From contig NZ_FNFN01000004.1 in assembly GCF_900101045.1 (NCBI RefSeq), positions 434,001 to 498,000 of the forward strand: a stretch of 64,000 nucleotides of DNA, given 5' to 3'. Position 1 is the stretch's first letter; every line of letters begins with the position of its first letter. The DNA comes from Nocardioides sp. YR527 (GTDB taxonomy: Bacteria > Actinomycetota > Actinomycetes > Propionibacteriales > Nocardioidaceae). Made by a program: the position numbers and the translations under genes. Shown piece after piece: positions 52,938 through 62,365 of this stretch. The notes under the pieces are model-generated. The model did not search any database. It had not been told where the DNA came from and worked only from the letters and a program-made list of their open reading frames with translations.

Positions 52938-53723
52938 ATGGCGACCATCCATGGCATCGAAGCGACCGCCGCCCAACTGAATGCACTCGCGCTGACCGGC
53001 TACGGTCACTTCACGTCGATGCACGTCGAAGACGGCGCCGTACGCGGCTTCGACCTCCACCTGGAGCGCCTGGTCAGCAACGCGAAGACTGTCTTCGATA
53101 CCGATCTCGACCGCGACAGCCTGGTCACCGACATCCGTGCTGCGATCGCCGGATCGAGCGGGTCCTACACGCTGCGGGTGACGATGTTCGATCCCACGAT
53201 CAATCTCGGAAACATCGGTACGGTGGCCGCTCAGCCGGTCCCGCTGATCACTTCACGCCCCAGCGGAGGCGGGTCGCTGCCACCGCTGCGGGCCAAGACG
53301 ATCGCCTTCCAACGCGACACCCCCGAGGTCAAGCATGTCGGCCTGTTCAGCACGCTTCACCACCGTGTCACCGCGAAGAAGGCCGGCTTCGATGACGTGC
53401 TCTTCACCGATCCGATCAGCACGAACATCTCCGAGGGCAGCACCTGGAACATCGGCTTCATCACCGCCGACGGGACCGTGATCTGGCCCGACGCACCCGT
53501 CCTGCCCGGGGTGACGATGAAGTTGCTCCAAGCCTCTGGTGCGGACGAACAACGGAGTGTCCCGCTCGACCAGATCGGTGACATCCCGGCCGCGTTCGCC
53601 ACCAACGCCAGCATCGGCGTACGTCCGATCAGTGCGATCGACCACCACAGCTTCGATCCCGAGCACCCAGTGATCGCTGACTTGCAGCGCACCTACGCAG
53701 CCATCCCGACCCAACGGATCTGA
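52938..53723 (+). CDS. Class IV PLP aminotransferase-like protein
   Basis: A 261-residue fold-type IV PLP enzyme (branched-chain aminotransferase / ADC lyase group). Candidate PLP lysine in VKHVGLFSTL; E in ISEGSTWNIG and the LPGVTMKLL phosphate-binding segment. GGGAGGG precedes; a GTG three codons earlier is the alternative. Ten bases before the XRE-SUMF1 gene, so the two are probably one transcript. Confidence 0.86.
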   Translation: MATIHGIEATAAQLNALALTGYGHFTSMHVEDGAVRGFDLHLERLVSNAKTVFDTDLDRDSLVTDIRAAIAGSSGSYTLRVTMFDPTINLGNIGTVAAQPVPLITSRPSGGGSLPPLRAKTIAFQRDTPEVKHVGLFSTLHHRVTAKKAGFDDVLFTDPISTNISEGSTWNIGFITADGTVIWPDAPVLPGVTMKLLQASGADEQRSVPLDQIGDIPAAFATNASIGVRPISAIDHHSFDPEHPVIADLQRTYAAIPTQRI

Positions 53724-53733
53724 GGGACGCGAG

Positions 53734-54663
53734 ATGGCGATCGTGCCGGAGTGGTCAGGCGTGGAACTGCGTGCCTTCAGGGTCGCCGCACGATGGAGCC
53801 AGGCAGACCTGGCGGCCAGGCTCGAGGTCTCCGAGCGGGGGATCGCCAAAGCCGAAGCCGCCGGCTCACGTCACAGTTTGCGGCCGATCACTCAGGCCAT
53901 GCTCGACGACCTCCTTCGTCAAGCTCCTTCCGACGTCCACGCCCGCTTGATCAACCTCCTGACCCGTGACGGCGAGACCACCTACCCCGTCGTGGCCGAC
54001 CCCGAGCCCGATCCCGTCCTCGGTGATCACTTCGTCAAGCACCCACGAGACGGCAAGCTCATGGTCGAAGTCACCGGCGGTATCTACCTCGCGGGCCCGG
54101 AGGACGAACCCCGCTGGGAAGACACCTTCTGGCTCGATGCCCACCCGGTAACGGGGTCCGACTATGCACGCTTCATCGCAGCAACCGGGCACCGTGCGCC
54201 CGAGCATTGGCCCGACGGCCGCTGCCCCCTCGATCTCTACACCCACCCGGTCACCCACGTGACCTGGCACGACGCCGCTGCCTATGCCAACTGGGCCAGA
54301 AAGATCCTCCCCACCTCCGCGCAGTGGGAGAAGGCAGCCCGCGGGCCCAACGGCAACATCTGGCCCTGGGGCAACGAACACACCGCCGCCAAGTGCAATG
54401 TGAAAGAGACCGGGCTCGGCACGACCTCCAAGGTCAGCCGTTTCCAATCCGGCATCAGCCCTGTATATGCCTACGACATGGTCGGTAACGTCTGGGAATG
54501 GACGCAGACCCCCACCACCAGCGGCCGCCACGAGCTCAAAGGCGGTGCTTGGACCAGCCCGCTGTTCACCGGCCGACCCAGCACCTCCAACGATGCCGAC
54601 GACGCCATGCACGACAACGACACCGGCTTCCGTTGCGCCACGGTGGGTGATGGCCCGCACTGA
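53734..54663 (+). CDS. XRE helix-turn-helix fused to SUMF1/FGE-like domain
   Basis: A 309-residue fusion. Residues ~10-60 are an XRE-type HTH (WSQADLAARLEVSERGIAKAE). Residues ~110-300 are a formylglycine-generating-enzyme-like (SUMF1, C-type lectin fold) domain with FWLDAHPVTGSDYARF, THVTWHDAAAYANWA and ending TGFRCATVG. The cysteine pair that makes formylglycine in true FGE is not evident, so it is more likely a ligand- or protein-binding domain. Coupled to the aminotransferase gene. Confidence 0.82.
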   Translation: MAIVPEWSGVELRAFRVAARWSQADLAARLEVSERGIAKAEAAGSRHSLRPITQAMLDDLLRQAPSDVHARLINLLTRDGETTYPVVADPEPDPVLGDHFVKHPRDGKLMVEVTGGIYLAGPEDEPRWEDTFWLDAHPVTGSDYARFIAATGHRAPEHWPDGRCPLDLYTHPVTHVTWHDAAAYANWARKILPTSAQWEKAARGPNGNIWPWGNEHTAAKCNVKETGLGTTSKVSRFQSGISPVYAYDMVGNVWEWTQTPTTSGRHELKGGAWTSPLFTGRPSTSNDADDAMHDNDTGFRCATVGDGPH

Positions 54664-54702
54664 CGGAGACGGGCACAAGACCAACAACCAAACGACGCCG
54701 AG

Positions 54703-55185
54703 TCAGAGCAATTGACCAATGACCTGGTACGGCGCTTGACGCTCGATCCAGTCTGCGATCTCGTTGACATTGCCGTGAAGGTTGGCCGGGAGCGCCAACG
54801 ATGCTGTGCCGTGCGTCGCCCGAATCGCACGCATCAGTCCGCGCAGGAGCGGACCACGTCCAGCCAGTCAGTCACGTTCGAACTCGTCCGTGATGTAGAG
54901 GATGACGAGTCTCGTGCCCCGGACGTCGTTGGTTCCGGTCCCCTCGATGTGGTGCCACGGAACCAGATCAGGCCAGGAAGTCATTGTGCCGCGCCGCCCA
55001 CCGACGGAAGGTCTGACCCCGTCGGCGTCGACGACCACGACGCTAGCTCGCATTGCTAGGAGAACCAGCGCCGGAACGCAGACGACACCAAAGAACACGA
55101 CAGCTGCCCGGCCCCACACCTGAGCCTCTGTCACCGAATCGAAGAGAGAACGATCCCGAGGCCGATCCCCGCGAAGGCTAGACAT
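54703..55185 (-). pseudogene. Membrane protein (PH/STM3941-like) broken by one in-frame TGA
   Basis: The frame from 55185 gives ~105 residues: a basic start, a membrane helix (VVFFGVVCVPALVLLAM), DADGVRPSVGGRRG and PWHHIEGTG, then DEFERD and TGA at 54870-54868. The same frame continues past the TGA for 54 sense codons to a stop at 54703, including LALPANLHGN and ADWIERQAPYQVIGQLL. The codon at the TGA would be TGG (Trp) with a single change. I read this as one gene with a nonsense mutation, not two genes. Confidence 0.55.
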
Positions 55186-55888
55186 CCTAGTGTCATCAGC
55201 CACGGCCGCTTCTTGGAGATGGCGAACTCGACCCGACCATTCGCCGCCAGTTCCTCGTACCACAAAGGTCGATTCGGCTGCTTTGCTCTTGGCCGCCGCG
55301 GAAGTATCACGCATCGGGCCTAGCCGAACCGCGTCTGCGCAGCCTTGCCGCGTCTACGTGCGGGGAGTGCGTCGATCCGCCCACTATGACGCAGCTCCGA
55401 TCGGCCGCGTTGCTGAGACCGCCCCGATCGTGGGTGGGGCCAGCAACGACCAGCCCGCCCGTCCGTGTGATCTGCACGGGTCCAGAGTTCGACTAAAGTG
55501 TCCCCATGCCCGCAGGAAGCTCCTGTCCGAACAGGACACACAGCGGCACCGCCGGCCTGCACCCGCGGTCGCGCCAACGACCTTCCGCGGTGACCTCTGA
55601 GTGGAGCGCGCACCGCGGCAAAGTGACACCGGCGGCAGACCACTCGCCGACGTCGGTGAGAACCGTCAGCCGATAGGGGCTGGCGTTGAGGTGTCCGCGC
55701 TACGGCTTGCCAAGGTACGTTGTGAGCTTCTCCGACTCAGGCCACCCCACCGGCCTTCACTCAAGGCGACTTGCCTGCCAATGACGGCGATCGTATGGAG
55801 AACGTCCTTCAGCCTCGCCTCCGCCTCTGGATCGCCGGGGTGCCCGCGTCGCCGCCGAGGACAAGCTGGCGCACCTCGGACCTCGTAG
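55186..55888. other. 703-bp region with no supported gene
   Basis: Only short, overlapping frames in several phases without recognisable motifs; composition is mixed. It lies between a nonsense-broken gene and a recombinase-like remnant and is probably decayed DNA at the edge of an acquired island. Confidence 0.45.
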
Positions 55889-56179
55889 CCGTGGCGTCTC
55901 ATCGACAGGCTGACTGACCAGGACTGCGCCACCATCGTGGCGACGTATGGAGCAGGTGGGGTGTCCTTGGTCGAGCTCGGTAAGCAGTTTGGCGTCAGCG
56001 ACTACTCAAACCGCAAGGTACTGCGGCGAGCTGGCGTCAAGCCGAAGCGCAGCCCGGCCACAGACGAGGCTTGTCGCACCATCTCGGAGCGACGACGCGA
56101 CGGCATGTCTGTGACTCAGATTGCTCGTGAGGCCGGGCGGTCCGAGACGGCTGTCCGGCTCATCCTCAACGAGCTTTAG
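55889..56179 (+). pseudogene. Helix-turn-helix remnant, possibly C-terminus of a serine recombinase
   Basis: After a TAG at 55886-55888 the frame reads LTDQDCATIVATYGAGGVSL and continues with two HTH-like units (LGKQFGVSDYSNRKVLRRAG and VTQIAREAGRSETAVRLIL). The pattern of a final helix-turn-helix after an L-T-x-x-D...I-V-x-x-Y-x-A-G motif is seen at the C-terminus of recombinases. A GTG at 55937 could start an 80-residue protein but has no ribosome site. Likely a broken mobility gene. Confidence 0.5.
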
Positions 56180-56234
56180 GCCACGTCAGCTCGACCTGGG
56201 TCCATGTCAAAGGCTGCTCGCCTCAGCTTCGGCG

Positions 56235-57878
56235 TCATCCGTTAGGACCGAGCTCCGAAAGGTCGGCAAACATCTGAGTAGCCTCGCGCATCAGCTTCTC
56301 GATGAAGTCTGTCTTACTGAGGCCGTCTAGTTCTTCCGCCAGGAACGCCTGGCCGCTCGAACCTGAAGTGTGCGCAGCGATACGTGACCTGAGCCCTTGG
56401 ATACGACGTAGAAGCGCGATGTCACGATCGACATGCTCGTAGCCATTGGCCTGGAGGAATCGCTTGAGCTTGGAGATTCCCTTCTCGTCCTTGACGGGCG
56501 ACAAGTCCTTCGCAATCGCTGCCTCGTTCAGTAGGTCGATGAGTAGCTTTGCGAGGCTCAGCAGCTGCGCCTCGAACTCAGAGTCAGTGCTATTTAGTGG
56601 TATCCGGACGCGCTGAATCAACTCGGCATCGCTTCCATCGGCCGCGCGGTACAGACCCCATCCCCACTTCTCGATCCAGTTCCGCTGAATGGCGAGGTAT
56701 GCGTTCTTGAACAGGTGCTCCGGGTTCTCGGACTCAGCGAACTGGGCGAGGAACGATCTCCGGAAGGCGGATTCGCTCATTTTCGCGAGAGGAGGGACAT
56801 TGTAGGCGCGCCAGTGATCTCGGTGGCTGCTCGGGATGTCTCGACCGATGTCGCCTAGGAACACCATGACGGCAGCCGGGTTGCCATTGTCAATATGCAC
56901 ACCCCAGAGATGCCCGCAGCGAAGGCGACCGTCGGTCACCGAATACAGTGCCGGGTCATCGTAGTACCGCTTGAGCACCTCAGGCTTGAAGAAGACAGGG
57001 GTCAGGTAGTTCGGCGCATCAGGGTTCATGCCGAAGTAGTTAGCAAGCTTGTCTTCCTCGCACGTGAACCTCACCGGGCGTCCATCCTCATCCTCGCCGA
57101 TGATGAACTCCGGGTACTCCTCGTCATCACGGTCCCAGGGCCAGATCCTGCTCTTCTCCTGCGGCGGTGGCGGCAGGATCCGCTTCACAAGTAGTCGAGA
57201 GAACACCTGACTTTGATCGAGGTCGATGTCGCCAACCCCCAAGAAGACGACTGAGTCGTTCTCAACATGGTCTTCCTCCCTCAGGTCCTCGAAGGTGTCG
57301 GTCCCCTCGTCCGTGTCAACGAACACACGGGTGTCTGAGAACAGAAGTAGGTCGAGTTGACGGGCAGCCTGGTAACGGCGCAGGAGTGGAGTACGGACAC
57401 GGATCTGGGACCCGGTGAACTCGATCGCGAGCTCCTTCGAGCCGTCTTCACTAAGGCTGTAGAAGTTTCCGGTGGTCTTGTCTTCCCAAAGCTGCAGCAG
57501 AAGACGGAACTCTTCGGAGATGAGGTATGCGTCCGGCACGACGCCGTGCATCCGCTGCACCAGGACGAGGGGCTCGAGATCCGGCCCGTCGATGTTGCGG
57601 TGGTAAGCAGTGACCCACGCTCCGTCGCCGTCGTAATGCTGGGAGAATCCGGGGAAGCCGCCCCCTGTTGACATGTCCCACCCGGCGCTTTGCATCGCAC
57701 GCTCGCGGTAACTTGGCGTGGCGAACGTCGCGAAGCGCCCACCATTCCTTTCGCCGGACTCGTGCCAGCTGTCGCAGACCACGGTCCACGGACCGTTTCC
57801 ATTGGTCTGACTCGCCTTGCGTTCGCTGGACTGCCTCAGCACCTCAGCAGCATCGTCGTGACTTACTGTGTTCCCCAT
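56235..57878 (-). CDS. Hypothetical protein with C-terminal HEPN-like motif
   Basis: A 547-residue protein of unknown family. The first ~330 residues are beta-rich and acidic (for example WPWDRDDEEYPEF). The C-terminal ~150 are helical, with R497-x5-H503 in LRSRIAAH, the R-x4-6-H signature of HEPN RNases, in a context like that motif. An excellent promoter places the mRNA start about four bases before the ATG at 57878, so it is nearly leaderless. Low G+C and its neighbours suggest an acquired defence gene. RNase activity is inferred only from the motif. Confidence 0.6.
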   Translation of the reverse strand: MGNTVSHDDAAEVLRQSSERKASQTNGNGPWTVVCDSWHESGERNGGRFATFATPSYRERAMQSAGWDMSTGGGFPGFSQHYDGDGAWVTAYHRNIDGPDLEPLVLVQRMHGVVPDAYLISEEFRLLLQLWEDKTTGNFYSLSEDGSKELAIEFTGSQIRVRTPLLRRYQAARQLDLLLFSDTRVFVDTDEGTDTFEDLREEDHVENDSVVFLGVGDIDLDQSQVFSRLLVKRILPPPPQEKSRIWPWDRDDEEYPEFIIGEDEDGRPVRFTCEEDKLANYFGMNPDAPNYLTPVFFKPEVLKRYYDDPALYSVTDGRLRCGHLWGVHIDNGNPAAVMVFLGDIGRDIPSSHRDHWRAYNVPPLAKMSESAFRRSFLAQFAESENPEHLFKNAYLAIQRNWIEKWGWGLYRAADGSDAELIQRVRIPLNSTDSEFEAQLLSLAKLLIDLLNEAAIAKDLSPVKDEKGISKLKRFLQANGYEHVDRDIALLRRIQGLRSRIAAHTSGSSGQAFLAEELDGLSKTDFIEKLMREATQMFADLSELGPNG

Positions 57879-57888
57879 ACTGCGCCTG

Positions 57889-57916
57889 ATTATGACAGCA
57901 GGCACCGACACGTCAA
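57889..57916 (-). promoter_or_regulatory. Sigma70-like promoter of the HEPN-like gene
   Basis: On the minus strand: TTGACG (57916-57911), 16-base spacer, CATAAT (57894-57889). Transcription would start near 57882, four bases before the ATG at 57878. Confidence 0.6.
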
Positions 57917-58165
57917 GGCTGCGCAAAGTTCGCCCTCAGAATGAGGAGCTGGAGTAGTCGGACCGTTGACGATCTCCGAGCCAACGGGACGCCTTGACGA
58001 CGGTGTACCAATCGCTGGCCTCCCGCTGGGGATCCTCCGCGTACCTCTGTCGGGCGTGCCGAGGTGATCTACTGCCGCAACGCTGTCGGCAGGTCGCTGT
58101 TGCTGAACACAATCGACGGCCAGGCGGCATACTTGGCAACACAAGCAGGGTGAGGGGTTGTCGAG
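57917..58165. other. Short intergenic region between divergent genes
   Basis: No supported gene. A short minus-strand frame (57936-58142) contains SDWYTVVKASRWLGDRQRSD, vaguely like the start of HigB-type toxins, but it is truncated and unsupported. Confidence 0.4.
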
Positions 58166-59317
58166 ATGGCAGACGAGTCGTCGGAGTTCATCGTTGTCGT
58201 CGACACCACCACTCTCTACGATGACCTGCGCCTCCGACGCCTCAACTGGATGCAGATCCTGGCGCTATGCGCGAAGGACGAGATCAGCCTTGTGGTGCCT
58301 CATGCTGTCTTCCTCGAGTCAGTACGTCATTGGAGGCGGCAGGCAGACCAAGCCGTGAAGGACCTCCAGTCCAGCATCAAGAAGCTGAGCGGCCTTGGTC
58401 TCGCTGCAGGTGATGCGCCACCGCCCGACCTAGTGGACGTCGAGGAACACGAGCAGTATCTCAAAGAGCGGCTCATGAAGGTCGGCGCCGACCTTCATGG
58501 ATTGCCCGAGGCTGCGACACCTGCCAAACTCTTGGAGCGGGACCTCCGTGAGCGCAAGCCGTTCGCGTCCTCCGGCAAGGGGCTTCGAGACGCTCTGAAC
58601 TGGGAGACAATCCTCGAGTTCGCCGCGAAGCCAAGCAGTGGCTCGATCTACTGGGTGTCGAAGAACTCGGCTGACTTCGGCAATGGCCAGGGAGGACTCC
58701 ACCCGGACCTCGTTGAGGAACTCGATGATGCTGATCAGGTTATCTGGGTTTCGACACTTGCCGATCTCCTCAAGCGTCCAGAGATCGCTCCGCTCGTTGG
58801 CGGGCTCGCCGCAAGTCCAGAGGAGTTGGAGGAGTACCTAGCAACGACGCTCGTCACTGCCGGGAGTGAGACTGCACCGCAAACCACGGACGACTTCATT
58901 CGCGATGCCCTCGTCGACGCTGCTGAGCGCCTCCTTGGAGAGACCGTCGAGGGCCCGTACGCGGCATACGACGACGGAGGATCATTCGACGAGATCGGTC
59001 TTCCAAGTGCGGTCAGCGAAATGACGATCGAATATGTCGACGCTGACCCGGGGACCGTTCAGTGGCAGGTCTACGAGGCCTTTGACGGCACTACGTTGCT
59101 GATCGCCGCCACGATCGGGGCCAACCTGTCTTTCGAAGGCTTTGCAGACAAGTTTGAGGCACTTCACGCCGAAGGCTTCGAGATCCGCGAGTTCGATTGG
59201 AATGACCACGTCGCCCACGTGACCTTCACTCGCGCCGTCGTTCTCAAGTTTCAACTCCAAGTCGAAGAAGGCGTCGGCGTTGACTACGTCGAGTTCGAGG
59301 GCGCCGAGCCTGCGTAG
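58166..59317 (+). CDS. PIN-domain (DUF4935 type) nuclease-like protein
   Basis: A 383-residue protein. N-terminal PIN fold (~8-210) with four acidic positions: D13 in VVVDTTTLYDD, E51 in PHAVFLES, D142 in GLRDALNWETIL and D170 in SKNSADF. This is the DUF4935/PIN_12 arrangement, expected to cut RNA. The C-terminal ~130 residues are a beta-rich domain with no recognised family. Divergent from the HEPN-like gene and convergent with the TrlF-like ATPase in a low-G+C island. Confidence 0.78.
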   Translation: MADESSEFIVVVDTTTLYDDLRLRRLNWMQILALCAKDEISLVVPHAVFLESVRHWRRQADQAVKDLQSSIKKLSGLGLAAGDAPPPDLVDVEEHEQYLKERLMKVGADLHGLPEAATPAKLLERDLRERKPFASSGKGLRDALNWETILEFAAKPSSGSIYWVSKNSADFGNGQGGLHPDLVEELDDADQVIWVSTLADLLKRPEIAPLVGGLAASPEELEEYLATTLVTAGSETAPQTTDDFIRDALVDAAERLLGETVEGPYAAYDDGGSFDEIGLPSAVSEMTIEYVDADPGTVQWQVYEAFDGTTLLIAATIGANLSFEGFADKFEALHAEGFEIREFDWNDHVAHVTFTRAVVLKFQLQVEEGVGVDYVEFEGAEPA

Positions 59318-59389
59318 TAACAAGAGGCTCGTAATCCCGTCTCAGAGCGGTGCAGGTGATCGCGGCGTACAGCACGCACAGCACCGCCC

Positions 59390-62365
59390 CTAGGTCAAGC
59401 GGATCCGTAAACGCCGCGCCCGCTCCTCGAACGCCTGCTGTCCACCCTCCAGGATCTCGCAGACTTGCTGTCGAATGACCGGATTCTCCAGGCCGCCACT
59501 CGTGTACGTCATTTCAGGCAGACGACCCGGCCGATGCGGGCCTGCGGTGGCGACAATCACCTGGTCAGCGTCAGTATTGACGACCAGGTTTGCATTGTGC
59601 GTCACGATGATGATCTGTCGACGGCGCCGAGTCTCAACGAACCGGCCGACCAGCTCATCGAAGATGGACTTCGGGTCAAGGTTCTCCTCGGGCTGGTCGA
59701 TGATCAGCGGCCGGTCATCCGTTTGGTCAACCGCGAGATAGAGAAGCAGCAACACGATCCCCCGTGTGCCCGGTGACAGTTGCTCGATCGCGACACCGTC
59801 ATACTCCACTCCGTACGCGACCGAGATGTGTTCGGTGCCGTTGAGCCAGGTCGAGACATCCGCAGCCCACCGGCGGAACGCCTGCACGTCCGAGGATGGG
59901 ACCTTGGATTGCTCGATAAAGTGCTGGTCGTGCTCGTCCCGGAACATCGCCATGGCTTCGGCGACGTCGGTGCTCGCACCATTTTCCCAGGCGGGCAGCA
60001 GCTTCTCGTGGACTTGGTTGAGGAGCTCGCCACGGCCGCGAAACACGCCGGTACGAAGGTCAAGGAGAGACTCTCCCCGAGCCGCCCATGCCTCGATGTC
60101 GACCACCCGTCTGACACTGAAGGTCAACTTGCCGAGCGTTCCAGCCTCGGCGCCGAGCATGTCCTTGAGGGGCCCGTACATCGTCTCGAGTTGCTCCTGC
60201 TCCGCAGCAAACCCGTCGAAGAGGGACGCGTACGCCTGCTTCCGCTTGAGCATCAGCGCCTTGACACGGTCGCTGGCGCCTTCGGCATCCTTGATGCTTC
60301 GATCTGCTGAAGCAAGCGCGGACTCTGTCTTAGCGATCTTGTCATTGAGCGCTCGGAGCTGTTTCTGCCGGTTGGCATCGAGGCCGATGAGCTCCCCTAT
60401 GCGCCAGGCTTCAGCCCGTAACATCGCGAGCGGGATGGTCGATAGGTCGACTGCATCGTCTACGAATGGGGGAAGCTCGTTTGCCGGCTGGCTTGGCTTC
60501 GGGATAGCTGGCCCTGTGAGATCAGTGATTGACTCCCGTATCGTCTTCAGTCGCTCCGACACGAGCTCGGCCGGGTTGCCAGCGAACTTCAGGTTGAAGT
60601 TTTCCCACTCAGTAGCCGAGAGACCCGCCCCCGAATAGTCACGCTCCAACTCCGCCCTTATGGCTGGGAGGCGTCGAGTGGCAATGTCCTTGACGGCGTC
60701 AGCCAGGCCATCGAACGCCTGCTCCCGTCGTCTGTGGGAATCGATTTCGGCCTGTTTTATGACAAGAGCAGCGTTCAGCGCTTCGAGGCGCTGGGCGCGG
60801 ACCTCCCCGCCCACTACGACGAGGCCACCACGAGCCCGCTTGTCTTCCGCGAGAACTCCTGCAAGCCTTGCCCTTTCCTTGATCAGGCCCGGCAACTCGT
60901 CGCGCGACGCGTGTTCAGACTCGATCTGCGCGGCGAGGCCGTCAATCTCGCTCTGGGCAAAGCGTCGCAAGTCTCGCCCATGGCTCGCCCGAAGATCGAG
61001 AAGTTCACGGAAGGTAGATGCGCCCAGTCGCTCCTCGTAGGGGTGTGCCTCGAAGATGACCCGCTCGATCTCAGCGATCAGTTCATCCGTGATTCCCTCA
61101 GACGAGCAGAGGCGTTCTACGAACTGCTGCGAGAGATACCGAGCGCGCGGCGTGTCACCGTCATCGACGAGATCCGGCGGAAGCTCGGCCTCGGAGGTAG
61201 CTCCATCGCCCCATGCGACGGCGACACTCGTTCCCGCCAAGTGCTTGCGAGCGCGCTGAAGAAACGTCTGGTCGGACATGTCGATGCTGGCTGCTCCAGC
61301 ACCAGCCGCGATCAAGTCAGCGAGCGCAGTCTTGCCCGAACCACGGGAGCCAATGATGGCGACCAAGCCCGGAGCGAGTGGCAACTCTGGCGTCGTAACC
61401 CAGTCCGCGCCGGACACGGTCACCGAGTCGATGATCCGGTAGTCGAGCGCCCCCTTGAGAGGCTGATCGCCGACGATCACGCGTTCCTTCGGCTCTAGGC
61501 AGGCTTGTCGCAGAGCCTCGAAGGCGGCGTCTCCCTTGATCCACGTATACCGATTCTCATCGGGTTTCCCGACGTCCGCAAGCCTGTGTGCATCACTGCC
61601 GTGTATGCAGGCCTTGGGACCGTCGTACCTGTTGAAGAGATCCTCGATACCGAGGACGCCTTCTCCGATCCAGAAGCCACGCTGCGCCGGAGAACTCGCG
61701 AATATCACGCGCGCGAGGCGCTCAATCTCTACTCGGACAGCCTCAAGTGAGCCCCTGGCATCACGGACACCGGAGGTGCCATCCGTAGTGCCGGCTGCCA
61801 CGCCAACGATGATGTTGTGTCGCGCCCAAGCGCTTTCCTCCAGGGACTGTTTGAGGTTCTCCAGGGTCACCTTGAACAGATTGGTACCTGCAGTCAGAGC
61901 TGCCGTCTCGTCCGTGATCGACCCGTCGTGTGCCTTGCCGAGTCGGATCAGATCTGTTCGATCACAGACGTATGACTCGCGTCCAGATAAGAACCTCAAC
62001 GTTCGCAGGAATCGCCGAGTCTCATCGACATGGCTCGGATCTTCGGGCGAGACCAGGAGATGGATGTTGACGGGGTGGTCACGGGCCGTGGCCGTCGGAA
62101 GACGCAGCTCGATGTTCGGGAAGATCAGCCCGACGTCGGGAAGCCGACCGGCCATCTGATATTCGAGGACTTTCTCGTACTGATCGATGCTGCAGTAGTC
62201 CGTGACTCCAAGGGCTTCGATCCGGGGTTCAGAATGCTCGATGAGCGTCAGGTAGTCGTCCCACGCGTCCGGCCCGAACTGGTTGTTCATCGCAGTATCA
62301 GGAGTGTGGATGTGGGGATCCCATCGCCTCCACACCGACCCACGCGGGTCGGCCTGCGACCTCAT
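59390..62365 (-). CDS. TrlF-family PHP-ABC ATPase
   Basis: A 991-residue protein. The N-terminus is a PHP phosphoesterase domain (DPHIHTPDT with H18/H20, GVTDYCS, HGSDAHRL), then an ABC/SMC-like ATPase with Walker A GSRGSGKT (near 335), a long coiled region (~430-700), signature LSPGTRG (near 860) and Walker B LIIDQPEENLD (near 888) with THNANL. This is the layout of TrlF-type proteins, implicated in defence and tRNA-related toxicity. The ATG at 62365 overlaps the upstream stop (TGATG); longer starts are possible. Confidence 0.86.
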   Translation of the reverse strand: MRSQADPRGSVWRRWDPHIHTPDTAMNNQFGPDAWDDYLTLIEHSEPRIEALGVTDYCSIDQYEKVLEYQMAGRLPDVGLIFPNIELRLPTATARDHPVNIHLLVSPEDPSHVDETRRFLRTLRFLSGRESYVCDRTDLIRLGKAHDGSITDETAALTAGTNLFKVTLENLKQSLEESAWARHNIIVGVAAGTTDGTSGVRDARGSLEAVRVEIERLARVIFASSPAQRGFWIGEGVLGIEDLFNRYDGPKACIHGSDAHRLADVGKPDENRYTWIKGDAAFEALRQACLEPKERVIVGDQPLKGALDYRIIDSVTVSGADWVTTPELPLAPGLVAIIGSRGSGKTALADLIAAGAGAASIDMSDQTFLQRARKHLAGTSVAVAWGDGATSEAELPPDLVDDGDTPRARYLSQQFVERLCSSEGITDELIAEIERVIFEAHPYEERLGASTFRELLDLRASHGRDLRRFAQSEIDGLAAQIESEHASRDELPGLIKERARLAGVLAEDKRARGGLVVVGGEVRAQRLEALNAALVIKQAEIDSHRRREQAFDGLADAVKDIATRRLPAIRAELERDYSGAGLSATEWENFNLKFAGNPAELVSERLKTIRESITDLTGPAIPKPSQPANELPPFVDDAVDLSTIPLAMLRAEAWRIGELIGLDANRQKQLRALNDKIAKTESALASADRSIKDAEGASDRVKALMLKRKQAYASLFDGFAAEQEQLETMYGPLKDMLGAEAGTLGKLTFSVRRVVDIEAWAARGESLLDLRTGVFRGRGELLNQVHEKLLPAWENGASTDVAEAMAMFRDEHDQHFIEQSKVPSSDVQAFRRWAADVSTWLNGTEHISVAYGVEYDGVAIEQLSPGTRGIVLLLLYLAVDQTDDRPLIIDQPEENLDPKSIFDELVGRFVETRRRRQIIIVTHNANLVVNTDADQVIVATAGPHRPGRLPEMTYTSGGLENPVIRQQVCEILEGGQQAFEERARRLRIRLT

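Noticed and set aside
53734..54663. Diversity-generating retroelement target, because of the SUMF1/C-type lectin fold
   Set aside because: No reverse transcriptase or template repeat seen in the window.
54868..54870. TGA read as selenocysteine or programmed readthrough
   Set aside because: No selenocysteine genes or hairpin seen; a single nonsense change is simpler.
54712..55059. Plus-strand frame opposite the decayed membrane gene
   Set aside because: No motif; the minus strand gives coherent protein across the same stretch.
57936..58142. HigB-like toxin fragment on the minus strand
   Set aside because: Only about 20 residues resemble the family, the frame is truncated, and a promoter of another gene occupies its end.
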